Notes: generated by a model not told the origin, from the letters alone. Positions 36,301 to 47,880 are shown, counted from the stretch's first letter. The stretch is DNA of 64,000 nt from Capitulum mitella (GCA_030062745.1 CP099839.1:36551293-36615292), one strand, 5' to 3'. Made by a program: numbers and translations.

Positions 36301-38314
36301 CACGACTGCCCTGATTACTCCTCAAGCTTCGGTTGGAAATATCTGTGTAGTCCTTAACCCTTGCCAGTACAGGGGGACTGATGCGACGCTCCCCCTCCCC
36401 CCGTAGGTTTTTCACGAATCGACCGCTAACTCCATGGCATTCCATACGATCCGACAGAAACCATAATCCACTTTTTTAGGTCGCCTCCAATATGATTACG
36501 CGACTTAAAAGGGCCAAACTAGTATCAAAGTGCTGCACAGGATCAAGCTTCACACTCTTTTGGATTTGGGAATGAAAGGGAAAGCAGACCGAACGATACA
36601 ATGGGCAAAGACATTACTAATTAAACAACGTGCAAACGGCCATTTATTTAAATAGTCTACACAAGATCCAAAGCTATAAAACAGGAGGCTGCATAACAGC
36701 ACATGGCAAAGAATGCTCTGTTATCCAGTGAAAGCTTTTCTATCACAGCCAAGTGTCTTCCGGGATTTCCAATTCCGAGTAATACTGGAACAGTGATCAT
36801 TTCACAACACCGAGTGCGACTGAATGGCCGTGTCAACGGAACAGAGCTGATTATTGCATGCTGTGACCTGTGTCAATAACGTCCAAAAATTTTTAACTGT
36901 TGCCCAAATGATAGAATGTTTCAATGCCCACAAAGACCACATTTCGCTTCCTCTGCGCCATAACAATTATAAGAGCTCAACAGCAGCAAAAACATCCAAT
37001 CACCACAATTACCATTCACTCTATTATGACCATTTGTCATTGCTTGTCACGCACACAGTCATACAGTCATGCCATGTAAATCCCCGCATTATTGTGCAGT
37101 CTTTTTTGGCAGGTCACCGATACATCTTGTCGGCAATCGCGACCACGGCAAGTGCGGTCCGTACCTGATGTCCGCCGTAGAAAGCAATCTCCTCGGCGTT
37201 GGCGATCACACGCGAATGGATGTAGCGCAGGTAGCCCTTGCGGTTGGCCTCCTCGGCCACCAGCTTGCCGAAGGGCGGTGAGAGCAGGCGCAGGATCTGG
37301 CCCGTCAGACCGATCACTAGCCCGGCCAGCACCATGCCTGAAGGCGTCCAGCCACGTCAGTCGGCGCCCCATCAACGGCGGCGGACAGGACTCATTCGCC
37401 GGGACAAAATGGCGGCGATCAAGCAGCACATGACCAATACTGGCCGGAGACAGCCTGGCAGTGCATGCTGCAGCACGGCGCCGACCGCCACGGCAGGCAG
37501 CGGGTGGTGGCGACTCCCCCCCGCCCGCTCCCGGCCAGACCGACGACCCTGACTGACCTGGCACGTTGGCGCCACCGCGGCTGCGGGCCAGCTTGCCCAG
37601 CGCCGTGACGATGATGACGATGTCCAGCAGCGGCTTGGTCAGGTGCGAGTACAGGTGCGCCACGGACGAGGTGAACGCCGTCACGTCGTCCGTCAGGCAG
37701 TGGTCGGCGTTCTCCAGCCGGCCGTCCAGGTTCGACACTCGGTAGTAGGTCTGGCTGGCGAAGTACTTGGCATAGGCGTAGCGCACCAACTGGCTGCGGA
37801 AGGCCAACGCCAGTTTGCTCTCCAGGTAACGGATCATAGAGTTGGTATACGTGGCCGGCAACGCCACGCACAGCCAGCGCAGGATCATGCGCGTGAAGTT
37901 GACGATGTCCTTGCGCACGATGTACTTGATCATGCGGCCCTCGAGCGTGGCCACGTACACCGAGAGGAAGGTGCGCGCCACCAGCGTGCACGTGTGCAGC
38001 ATGAGCAGCGCGCTCTCGCGGCTCAGCACGCCCGGGATCATGATCCGCAGCAGCCGCGCCAGCTGGCGGACGAACTCCAGGCTGACGGTGGCCATCTTGG
38101 GCCTGCGTCGGCCGCCCGGTTCGGCGGCCTTGGCTTGGCGCCCGGACGACAGCCGGCGTACCAGCAGCGTGAGCAGGCGGCCGGCCGGCCGGCGGCCCAC
38201 CTTGTAGAAGTACAGCAGGAAGACGGCCAGCGCCACCAGGCGCGCCAGGCTCGTCTCCGGCACGCCCGTGCGCCGTGACACGGGTGCCAGCAGCTTGGAT
38301 GCCACGGATGGCAT
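30361..38314 (-). CDS. ABCD1: Peroxisomal ABCD1/2-type half transporter
   Basis: Orthologue of animal ABCD1/ABCD2, a peroxisomal-membrane half transporter that imports very-long-chain acyl-CoA as a dimer. Exons in transcript order: 38314-37558, 37337-37165, 35633-35459, 35047-34935, 34567-34408, 34039-33911, 33608-33494, 32543-32313, 31837-31712, 31162-31012, 30504-30361. All are GT-AG and the phases close at 757 residues, matching the family (about 740-745). Exon 1 carries most of the membrane domain ([31 protein letters not shown]). [12 protein letters not shown] at about 299-310 is the EAA-like motif facing the ATPase. Walker [10 protein letters not shown] is at 503-511, signature LSGGEKQR at 601-608, Walker B YALLDES at 621-627 and H-loop His655. 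The tail includes ELCNLLGE. All catalytic residues are present. An AG just upstream of the ATG (38326-38327) suggests a non-coding first exon farther upstream. Confidence 0.94.
31236..31508. repeat. 22-bp minisatellite in ABCD intron
   Basis: About twelve copies of a 22-bp unit, CTGGACCGAGCACGGCCGGC-type, lie in the intron between the ninth and tenth coding exons. A variant starting TTCGAAACGAGC recurs in a longer-period pattern. Long open frames in several frames on both strands are by-products of the repeat. Confidence 0.9.
32521..32792 (-). repeat. 71-75 bp array repeating the ABCD exon-8 acceptor
   Basis: Four units start at 32521, 32592, 32663 and 32738, of 71, 71, 75 and about 54 bases. 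The first unit is the genuine boundary: 23 bases of exon 8, the AG acceptor and about 46 bases of intron. On the minus strand each upstream copy repeats the acceptor and the following ATGTC-encoding bases, giving three decoy 3' splice sites in a row before the real one. Units 1 and 3 read GGCCTGCC and units 2 and 4 read GACCTGCC, an alternating pattern that suggests a two-unit expansion. Confidence 0.92.
35634..37164. other. Largest internal ABCD intron
   Basis: Between coding exons 2 and 3. I see ordinary sequence with a C-rich run near 36390-36404 and no further gene, RNA or repeat array. Confidence 0.5.
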
Positions 38315-39454
38315 TCTGATCTAACCTGCAACCAGGCACATGAATGAGAGTCAGGATAATGAAACAAATGATTGTTTTGCATCAACATTTTAAAATAATG
38401 GGAATTTTTTGACACATCCCTAAAAACCTAAGACTGATGAAATCAATCATTTCCAACATTTAGTGCTCTTTACATACTGTGTACAGCTGTCCTTCAAAGG
38501 GAGCAACAAGCTAAAGTTCATTGCATAATAATTCATTCTGCATAGCATGTACTCATACACCCAGAGTTTTCAATGCAACTGTCACAAGACAAAAATTTAA
38601 ACAGCATTATCACATCCAATTTCTTGTACATTCTTATATCAATAGGGTCCATTCACATGCTTTTGCACAAAACTGTTCCTTTCAGTCACTACTTTATTAT
38701 AATACATGACAATCATTCACACAGTATGGTGACAGTTTCATCAGGAAAACTAACAACTACCATTCATTCAAGACAAACTGGCAAACTCTAACTTTCCTGA
38801 ACTAAAATATTACACTGGTGTCAAACTGGCATAAATAAGAACCAAGGTGGTCCAAAAAGGCAGTCTTCACTGCATAATAATTTATAAGTTTGCAAGCATA
38901 CACCATTTTATGTCTAGAGTACCATATAATCACATCTCATTTTAGCTCAGAGCAAGGTTTGGCATACTCCAATGTTGTATGCAAAGTTAGAACTCATAAA
39001 GATTACCTAATCCAGTGCATTCAACCTTCATACCCCAGTACCTTTACAACACAGGCAATGAAACAATAGGGTAAAAATGACATTTGGCTTTTGATTCATG
39101 CATTAATTATTTTGGTCATTATTATCATAAAATGCAAACAAAATGAACCAATGTCAATGTGCTTTGTAATATCCCCTAAATCTTGATGTGCACTTACATA
39201 AATGGTAGCATTTCAAACACAAAACCTGGAAAAGCTGCATTCTGAAATTCACACCATTCACAACTAAAAATCTTGATAATCATTGCTTAACAAGGCAAAT
39301 ACAATTCCTACTACAGGATTACTACCACTATACCTACTCCTACCATTAACCAGTGATTACAAGGCATGAAACATGCTATCGCAGGACTTCTGGAACTATT
39401 CTTTCTATTAATCTGGGCATAATTCAAGCATGTATTATTACAATACCCATGTGT

Positions 39455-39838
39455 ATCTGGCAATCCTTTAGAAGCGCACGCCATAAACCAAGCACACTGG
39501 ATGACACATATACGGCGCGCGTGGCAAAAGGAGACGTCAGTTGTTGCAAGAAACAACAACATCATGCACTGGAGCTTCAGGTCGTAGATCACCTACTATT
39601 TGCTCTTGTTTTACACAGTAGGTTAGGTTAGGTTAGGTTAGGTTACGTAAGGTTAGGTTGGTTGGTTAGGTTGGTTGGTTAGCGATAGTGGTGATCCACG
39701 ACCCTGGAGCTCCAATGCATAATGTTGTTGTTTCTTGCAACAGCTGACGTCTCCTTTTGCCATGCGCGCCGTATATGTGTCATCCAGTGTGCTTGGTTTA
39801 TGGCGCGCGCTTCTAAAGGATTACCTGTGTATCTTGCC
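39455..39838. mobile_element. Foldback element with TTAGG-type loop
   Basis: The left arm, about 39455-39596, is matched in reverse complement by the right arm, about 39687-39836, with only scattered differences. Recognisable words are AATCCTTTAGAAGCG, CACACTGGATGACACATATA and GTTGTTGCAAGAAACAACAAC-like sequence. The about 90-base loop carries a TTAGG-type tract. No transposase is encoded; the two similar open frames, one per arm, simply mirror the inversion. It interrupts a CpG-free intron yet contains CG itself, so it is probably a younger insertion. Confidence 0.85.
39618..39682. repeat. Interstitial TTAGG / GGTTGGTT tract
   Basis: Five near-perfect GGTTA units are followed by GGTTGGTT variants, in the loop of the foldback element. 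TTAGG is the usual arthropod telomere repeat. Here the tract is short, internal and embedded in a transposon, so it is not a chromosome end. Confidence 0.8.
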
Positions 39839-40135
39839 TGGTTTCATGAAAAAAGACAGATCAACTTCCTTCTCCAGCATTACAGACTCTGTTTCAAAAA
39901 TGTGTCATACCTCAACAAAGACATGGAAATGGATGGCATGCTAAAAATCTGCTACATCAGCATTTCCTAACAAATATGCATTAAATCTTAAATCTCAATA
40001 TGCAACCTTATAAGTTTTGTGGACAAGAATTAAAAAGTCCCATCATAAACAGTTGCCTGACGTTAAAAATACACTAAATGCTTTGCATTACATATGCTTT
40101 TCCAAAGCCATGAGAAACAAATGGTAAATGCTTAC

Positions 40136-40380
40136 CTGCGTTTTTATAGCCTTGCACCGACCTATATCAAACAAGATAATATATCCTTCAGAATCAGTTG
40201 ACATCAATATCCAATGTCGCTGCGTCGCACACAAGAAAGACGCCTGTGGCGCAAGAGAGACAAAAGACATCGAGAAAAAATATCTGTTATCGAATAATCG
40301 CTGCGATATTTCGGACGTCCCGACCCTCGAACTGTCATTGAAGCCATGGACTACGCTAAACGTGGAATGATCGGCGGAGT
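40136..40380 (-). other. Possible non-coding first exon of the ABCD gene
   Basis: On the minus strand CGCAG followed by GTAAGC at 40135-40131 is a strong 5' splice site. The acceptor just upstream of the ABCD start codon (AG at 38327-38326) would pair with it across a 1.8 kb intron. CG dinucleotides resume upstream of this point, as expected for a promoter-side exon. The exact transcription start is unknown and the exon is inferred from splice consensus only. Confidence 0.4.
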
Positions 40381-40794
40381 TTGGACAAAGTTTAACATTG
40401 CCCCAGCGAGCGTAGTGTTCGAGTTTATGTACTGGATGAGCTTAAAAAGGAATCCCAAAAAATAACCTACGTATTCTCACGAGCATCAACTTCGGGACAT
40501 CACTGGAGTCCATTGCATAACAGTACCCAATGTTTTGGTTTGACATTGGTTAACACGTTTTATGGTATGTTCGTGAACATATTAAGATGGGAATCGTGAT
40601 CAGGAACGCAGTTTCAGAAACGGAACATAAGGAATACTGAAACGTATGGGCTAATGACACCTGTTCATCGCCGGGGATCTGGGATAAACGCGAAAGGTAT
40701 CGTACAATGCCCGATCCCAATGAACTGCGGGAAATTGTGGAACAGGAGCTACGTCGCCGGCAGGGACGCAGCCAAGGGTGAGATACCCGGGGTC

Positions 40795-41060
40795 CAGTAC
40801 GAGGGTAAAATGGCGAAATGTAAAAATGATGAATGCATTTTTCGCGAATGCTAGATGGCGAACGCTAAACGGCGACATGTAAAAATGGCGACATGGTAAA
40901 ATGATGAACGGCCAAATGTCGAACGCGAAGGCGAGCCATTTTGACAGTGCCATTTTAACGTGTCGCCATTTTTACATGTCTCATTTCAGCACTCGCCAAA
41001 AAGGCATTCGCCATTTTAACGTTTCGCCATATTGTCCGGACACCGGGGGCCTGGACCCCC
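40795..41060. mobile_element. Foldback element with ATGGCGACATGTAAAA motif
   Basis: An imperfect inverted repeat: plus-strand words such as AAATGGCGACATGTAAAAATGG in the left arm (about 40805-40945) answer CGCCATTTTTACATGTC and CGCCATTTTAACGTTTCGCC in the right arm (about 40940-41040). The 15-20 bp motif is itself repeated inside each arm. The outer edges GGGGTCCAG and CTGGACCCC are also complementary. There is no ORF. Confidence 0.75.
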
Positions 41061-41384
41061 TTAAGCCCGCATTTTTGGAAAATAATTGCACATCGTCTTC
41101 CCGGGGGGGGGGGCGGTTTTCGTGCGATTTCAGTTCACTCTGAGCTCCGGGCCTCCCCCGGGGCCCCCCTTAGGAAATTTGTGGCTGCGCCCCTGGTCGC
41201 TGATATTGGAAGACGAAGGCATAAGTATATGGAGCGCTTTGTCGGAGGGTGCTCGGGAGAGGTGAAAAACGTGCCAACTCGGTAACGTGTGACGGTGGAA
41301 ATTTACGTCCCCTGGCCATTCTCCGTGGTGGAAGTATCCCCAGAGTCTGGAAAGACACCAACAGGTTGTCTTCGACAGGAACAT
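41061..41384. other. Repeat-like spacer with G and C runs
   Basis: A run of eleven G at about 41102-41112 and words such as GTGGCTGCGCCCCTGG resemble the G/C-run ends of the non-autonomous elements in this region. No gene is visible. Confidence 0.4.
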
Positions 41385-41690
41385 AACCAAGGAGGTGTCA
41401 TGGGGGCCATGCCCCCCTCCCGAGCCATGCGGTCTACACTAGATATATGGCGATTTCGCACGAATACGGAATAGTGATCATATATGTGTTGCAAAAACAA
41501 ACATAACATGTTTTCCTGTCCGTTAAATGTGAGGTGAATTACAGAAAGTTGCTGTTTTTCTATAAATTTGGTCATATGTCATTGGCATATGACAAAATTC
41601 GACATTTGCCCCCATCCCCCGAGGAAAATCCTACTGCGTGCCTGGTCTTCGAGTAGGTATAATTCGCTGCCTTCCCGAAAAAGAAATAAA
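41385..41690 (+). mobile_element. Short non-autonomous element, copy 1
   Basis: About 300 bp, matched in inverted orientation at 51555-51870. Shared landmarks are ATGGGGGCCATG, GCGGTCTACA, AGATATATGGCGATTTCGCA and, near the far end, the hairpin CATATG..CATTGGCATATG. There is no coding capacity. The ends resemble GTAGCCAGGATTTT-type termini but I cannot fix the exact limits. Confidence 0.75.
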
Positions 41691-41744
41691 ATCTCCTAAA
41701 TTCAACGAAATTAGATGAATCGTGATGAATTATTTGCAGTTTGC

Positions 41745-41965
41745 CCCGGGGAGCAGCCAGGATTTTCTTATGGGGGCCCGAAGCTCAGTGTGCACTGAAA
41801 TCATACGAAAACCGCCTGCCGGGAAAACGGTGCGCAATGGTTTTCGAAAAAAAACTGTGGGCCTCAGGAGAGGGGGCGGACCCCCCGGGCCAGGGCCTAT
41901 TTTAAGGAAAAATGACTGCGGGGGCAATTCTGCGAACGAGACGCATTGGTTGAGACCACCCCCCG
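41745..41965 (+). repeat. Dispersed element related to 45890-46110
   Basis: Contains CAGCCAGGATTTT near its start and GGGCCAGGGCCTATTTTAA at about 41891-41910. The reverse complement of the latter recurs near 45970-46000. Probably two diverged copies of a short non-autonomous transposon with G-rich ends. Confidence 0.5.
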
Positions 41966-42017
41966 CATTTGCGTTCTCCTTATTGAATTTTGTCCACTTC
42001 ATATATATACATATATT

Positions 42018-42029
42018 CCTAAGGAAAGG

Positions 42030-42099
<70 letters not shown>
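42018..42099. repeat. (CA)n(TA)n microsatellite
   Basis: Nine CA units from about 42031 run directly into about 26 TA units ending at 42098. Confidence 0.95.
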
Positions 42100-42100
<1 letters not shown>

Positions 42101-42599
42101 TGCTTTCCTAAGGCGAATTACGATGAACACTTCCACAGCGCTCTGTCATTAACTGATATGTCTTTTGGGGGAACCATGTGTGCAAAATATGGCTTGGTCC
42201 AGCACTCTTAAGCACTTTCACACGAAGACTGTATGTCGTTTGTGCTGGATTTTATTTTATTTCGATGAAATTCGCGCTGGCTTTTGTGCATTCCGAGCCC
42301 ATTAGATTCAAAGGACACGATTTCATTTATCCCCAGCAAGAACTTGTTCTCCCTGGACTTGTGATCCCTGGGAGATTCGCTCAGGGATGTCTGAAATGCC
42401 CCCAAACGTGTTTTGTGCTTGAGTTTTTTTAAAAGAAGCGCACGATATGCATAAAATGCACATCATAGTACTCCTTTTGACACACTGGATCGAAAGACAC
42501 TTCGCATTCTGTCTCAGGTCATTGGTCACTGGCCCTGTCGGCAGTAGTGTGGCTTAGGTGGGAATGATACTTCAGTCCTCTTAGTGGTCTCGGGGTTCT

Positions 42600-44824
42600 G
42601 GCGACGATGCTATTCGACGACTTGCAGCAGGTACTGCTTTTGCCTTTCATCCTTCGTCATTACCTTGTTGTATACTTGGATAAGAGCCACAGCTCGTTCG
42701 GCGAAGTCGCTAACTACCGCGATCCCGCACAGGACTTCCTTAGCGTTCGTGAAGCCAGGTGCTGTCTCCCAATCAGCGGGATCTGCGGCAAGGAAGTCCA
42801 TGTTGATGCCGTAAGCTTTCAGGTTGCCCATGGACTTAGCGGTAATGAAGTCGACGATGATCTTCCTGGGACGAGAACCTCCTTTTCTGCGAGATCCACC
42901 TGCGCTCGCTGGGAGGACTCTCCGATCCCTGTTCCTGGAGTGCCGCGATCATCCTCGTCTTCATCTCACACGGCACGCCCTCGTCGAAGAACGACACACC
43001 AGCCAGTTCTTCGCTGGGGCACCATAATAGGTGATTGTTATAATAAATCATATGTCGACTATAATGTCATAATAGATAATAGGTGATCGGCAAACTCCTT
43101 GGAGATCCCCTTCGAAATTTCAGCATTCACATCAGGCTTGGCAGAACGGCCAGGTCGCGCACGGAAGCGCTGACCGCCGATGAAGAACAGAACCATGCAC
43201 TGACGTACAAAACAACCATGAAAGAGACGAAGCGCTTGAGTGCTCCCAATTCACTGAGAGTCACGGAGAACTGATGGCAAAGCCAGAAGATCTTGATCCC
43301 GCAGATTATGCGCCCCATCCATCTGGCGCGATGGAACCATCTATCTGGCACGTTGGAGAGCACCCGGCTGGGGAACTTGATTCGCCGTGGAGGCTCTTGA
43401 CCAAAGGGCATAATCGAGACCTCAAAGAACCAACGATGATCATCGCTAGGCTGGATTTCGGCGAGCTTCTCACGGCAGAAGGCGACGAAACGATCATTGG
43501 AAGAGAAAAACTCATACAACATAGTCTCGGCCAATGCTGGCTCCAGGTCTTCATACACCATAGGTTCAAATTTGTTCCAATCAATGAGTCCCCATCTCTT
43601 CTTGAAGCTCTTGAACAAGGAGATCGCGGTCCCGAGGATGGACCGAAGCGCGTGGAGAAAGCCGCCTCTGCCTCCAGTTCGACGATATGATGACGACAAG
43701 CAAAGTGAAAAGGCCGTCACTCAAGCTTCTGCTGAAGAAGCGTGTTTGCTCCCACAACTTGTCCAGTATTGCTGGAGGTGGTGTCGAAGCTCATGCCGAC
43801 GACGTTGTCCGAAACCTCCCAGTCTTCCAGACAAAGCGCGACAACGTCGGCTGGCGTTGCTCCGGCTCTACTTGCAACTTCTAACACCGAAGAGCTTGGC
43901 GGCACTTCTTGGACCGGTTACAATGACAGAGTCGATCCACCTTTTCCTTTCCATCGTCAGTAACAGTTTGCCGTCCCAGTGGACCACCAGGTTGGGTGAC
44001 GCGGAGAAAGAATGCTAGATTTCGTCCGCAATGGCTTTCCTCTGCGATCTACGTGCGCGCCTGCCCCAGCTTCTGTGATCGCCAGTTCAGAGGAGTCGTG
44101 GCCGAGGACCGAAGCCGTCGCCGATAGGAAATGAATTGCAGAGCGATCATTGAGCTTGGTCCGATCGAGGGCTGCTGCCTGACCAGGAGTGGCGATGTTC
44201 TTGGCTCTCCTGCAGGGCCGCTTCGAAGGCATGGCCAAGGGCTGCGGGTCATCCTGATCTGTCAATTATGTGTTATCGGTAGGCGAGTATTCCAGCTGGG
44301 CAGTTGCCTCATGCTCGGTCTGCTGTTTAATCTAACAGCGGGCCCTTTAAAGCTTCGGCCTACTGTTGTCGTTGAAGAGCTCGCTCCTCCTTCTCAGAAG
44401 GGAACTTATCGAATACCACCATGACGCCTCGGCGACCTGGATCCCTTTGGGCCTAGAGAATGTCTTTATCCTCTTGGTTTTGATGATCTTAATGGTGCCG
44501 ACAAGGGCAAGGTCAAAAACATTGTTAAGGTTGTCCCTAAATCCATTCTTCTTGTCAATTTCCGGGCTGAACCTCCAGAATTTGCCTTTGGTACTGGTCA
44601 AGCTTCCTGATGAGCTTCTTTATCACGTTCCGCTCCGGTGCAGTGAGAATACGGGCTTTGTTCCACACCTTCATCATTTCGCGGACGATCTGTGTTTTGA
44701 CCTACCTCTGGGTAAGCTTATCCACACGGTGGGACTGAAAATATTGCTGCAGCACTTCTCCCCGCGAAGGCAGTTCTGAGCACCGGTCAACCAAAATTCG
44801 GCTTTTTTCTCGTGGTGCAGCCAT
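42600..44824 (-). pseudogene. Decayed hAT-like transposase gene
   Basis: Read on the minus strand from an ATG at 44824, fragments in several frames line up as one protein of about 700 residues. They include MAAPREKSRILVDRC, then an in-frame TAG at 44704-44702, then MMKVWNKARILTAPE; GMSFDTTSSNTGQVVGAN near 43800; RRWGLIDWNKFEP; a segment ending RARWMGRIICGIKIFWL; then HLLWCPSEELAGVSFFDEGV and VVSDFAERAVALIQVYN. I recognise these blocks from a transposase-like family widespread in arthropods and cnidarians. The SFDTTSSNTG block and the late AERAVALI block fit the hAT fold. Repeated frameshifts and at least one stop make it inactive. The exact family is not certain. Confidence 0.7.
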
Positions 44825-47270
44825 AGTGGCACAGACTTCCGTTATAAAAGGTACTTTCTGCATTGACGCAGGTGGTCCTTAAATATCCTGACGTCTAAAA
44901 ACGCGCGGGAAATTGCCAGACCGGCACCGTGGGTTGCCGTGGCATGGCAAGGCGTGGTGTTTCAAATATATAAGTCACAGTATGCAAACGATGGGCAGAA
45001 TATTAGCAAGATGTTGCGGCAGCTTCGGTTCTTCCCTAAATGAGACAGTAGGTTGCCTGTCCGGGATAGTTCCTGTTAATCTAATCTATCCCCAAAATAC
45101 ATTTTCTCACCGAATTTTGGCCATATGTTTTTCAACACTGCGCAGAAGTGTAAAAGCTGTCCTAACACAGGCAGAACAAACTTCTCCATTTCCAGGTTAT
45201 CGGCCCCAAAATAAAAAAGTCACCTCAGATTGAAATATTCGCCTTAGGTCCGCCTCAGTGAGATATCATCAATATTCGTCATTATCTGCAGTCTGGGCCA
45301 TGCCATGTTCGTTAAGCAGATGAAGCATTCTCATGGGATGCTCAAACCCATGCACTAGGAGCAGCAAGATTGACGGTTTTAATATATGACTGATTAATTT
45401 TCTGTTTTCCTCGCGTAAAACTCGGGTTTAACCGCCTAGTTCAATGAAGTTCTACCAATCAGGTACTGGGATTTTAGCAGCGTTTTCGGATCAGGATCAT
45501 TGGTGATGACTACAGCACTGCTGGACTGTTACCGCATTCATATAAACCTTATCTCACCATAGCGAAACCGCCCTGCGCACCAGCTCGCCGTTCAGTTTTC
45601 TTGCGCTTGAACACGTCAAAGATGGTTATCATCATTTTTAACGTGCTTACGATGCAATGAAACGCCGGGGCCGCCCACCAGACAATCGCGGCATCGGGTG
45701 CCGGCGTACTAATTACGAAACACGCTCACCAGCGGTCACTAGGTGTGCCTGCAATACGTATTATGAAGTGATGCTTCTAAGTGTGCTCCCACATTACTCA
45801 GTGATTCAACACATCCTTCGTTGATAAGATACTGCTTTGCGAGCGCAGCGCTTTATGGAATACCTTCCTGGGTACGCTAGTACACCTGGTTTTTTTTTCC
45901 TTGCATGGGCAAAGGATCTTGACTGGGGGGGCAAAGTGCCCGACTGGGGGGGCATTTGCCCCCCCAGTTAACATGTTAAAATAGGCCCTGCCCCGGGCCC
46001 CCTTCTTAGCTGTGCCTGCGGTTTGCCCCCATTCATCCCATTTCCGCGAGGGATTCCGGAAAGCGTGACGTATTTTCTGCTTACAGAGGCATTCCTTGAA
46101 TGCCGTTGCAAGCAGAAAGCTGCAGCAGAAAACTTTGTGAGCAAATCCAAAGAAACCTGTTTTGAGGACAGGGGTGTGGTTTCTTATCTCTTTGTAGGTC
46201 CCCTGGCACCCATAAGGTGGAAATGGGCACCCACAATACCGTTTGGGCACCCACAACTTGAATAATGTTTAAATATTGAAATATAGTTGTACTCTCAGTC
46301 CCACGACGTTAACCATCAAAAATCAGCTTTGTAAACAATAATCGGGACTCATTTACTCCACTGTCACCCAACAGTTGCTTTTCCCCACCACCCTCCAGGT
46401 AACATTGTGTCAAGCCGGATTATCACCGGGTCCTGGAGAAAGGTTTTCCATTAAAGGGAGTGTATCTACTCAAATCGTGATTTTATAACTGTGCACGTAC
46501 CAATGAGGACATTTTTATGAATCAAAGCGTAGGTACCATTCATCCTTGACAACTCGCTCTCATTTGCTCGTATTTGACTGGGGCAGGTGAGTGCGCTGGC
46601 CGCCAACCCAAGTTTAATCTATCTACCCCATTTTCAACACTAAAATCGCCGATGAATCGGATTAGTGTATCTTTAGCCTCTCCGACGTTGAATCTTACAG
46701 CAGCTGACGAACACCAAAATTATCAAAGCGGCCATCATGGATTCAGGCAAGTAACGCTGATGTTCCTCGAATCTCTCGCAGGTATGTATTACGTGAACAG
46801 GTCGAAGTACATTAATGTTGTTCGTCAAAACAATCGTCGCTGCCGTTTGTAACTGCATCTGGTACAGCAAGGCAGAGTGTCGGGTATGCAATGGGTTCGT
46901 CCAAGGTTTGCCTACGTATTTGCCGCTCGCCGATTGGCTCCTTCCTCTAGTATTTTGTGTTGTATTTTGCCTACCGATATCACTGTCGATAAATACAGTA
47001 ATTAAAATGCGTGAAATATTGATCTAAGACGACCAAAAAGCACTTTTCATTTACATGATAATCCATAACCAATGTTAAATATTCCCCGAAGTGCGTTTTT
47101 GGGACACTGGAAAAACTGGATATATTCCCTTTAAAGATGTCGCCGCCATAAAGCCATCTATGATTTACGAAAGTCATCCTTCCCTAATTTACCTCCCGTA
47201 ATAACTTTTTAATCTCATTTCTCGGAACTTTAAGCACAAACGCTTGTCACGGCCCCCTCCCCCTCCGATA
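44825..47270. other. Intergenic, scattered repeat fragments
   Basis: No gene recognised. Notable pieces are a 24-base perfect hairpin at 45944-45967 (CTGGGGGGGCA with its complement), a fragment at 45890-46110 related in inverted orientation to 41745-41965, and the phrase GGGCACCCACAA at about 46227 and 46245, seen again near 47311. Confidence 0.45.
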
Positions 47271-47880
47271 CGCAATGTCCGAATGTCCCCATATGTGTTT
47301 TGGGCACCCACAATCATTTTCCGAAAACCTCGCCCATGTTTGAGGAGTTTGTAGGGGCTTCGATTTTTCGGCGGTGGAAATTTTGTGGTGAAAAATTTCG
47401 TTGGTGGAAATTGATACCATTTGTCACCTCTGGCGTTCGGAGGCAAAACGATGTTGGCACCTACTCGAAAGACGCTGATCCAGGGGGGCGATGGGGCGAC
47501 CTCCCCCCTCGGCCTGAGAAACGGCCCCCCTCGAGCCGGCCCGGAAGGGACACCTTTCAAATTCTGAAGAGGTCTCGAAGGGGTCCCGTATGAGCTTCAC
47601 GGGGTCTCTGTAGAAGCGTGACGTAATGGGTTCTTGATACGATCAGGGCGGCTTCTGGGAGGATTAGATGACCCCTGAGACGCATAGAAGAGCCCCGGGA
47701 CGCAGCCAGGGGGGAGTCCTAGGGACCACAGGACAGGACAGATCAAACCCCCCTCCCCAAATGTCTGAAAGGTGCCCACCACCAACGAGGTTATAGAGAA
47801 TTGCTCTTTTAAAAACCGAAGCTATCGTTAAAATATTTAAGAACTGTAGGCAAGAGAAGACAAAAGATGAAATATATATT
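47271..47880. other. Repeat-like DNA with G/C runs
   Basis: Contains CCCCCTCC and GGGGGG runs and a GGGCACCCACAA word shared with 46200-46260. Open frames are short and Gly/Pro-rich. Probably remains of the same non-autonomous families; I cannot delimit them. Confidence 0.4.

Larger units (their letters stand above)
38341..40058. other. CpG-free stretch at 5' end of the ABCD gene
   Basis: From 38341 to 39379, more than 1 kb, I find no CG dinucleotide, and none from about 39830 to 40057. Between them sits a foldback element that does contain CG. The minus (sense) strand is rich in T and G, mirroring the stretch around DEPDC1 exon 1. It occupies the probable first intron upstream of the ABCD coding start. 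As at DEPDC1, ancient 5' gene-body methylation is a likely cause, by inference. Confidence 0.75.

Noticed and set aside
39618-39682. Telomere
   Set aside because: Only a handful of TTAGG-type units, embedded in the loop of a foldback element with genes on both sides.
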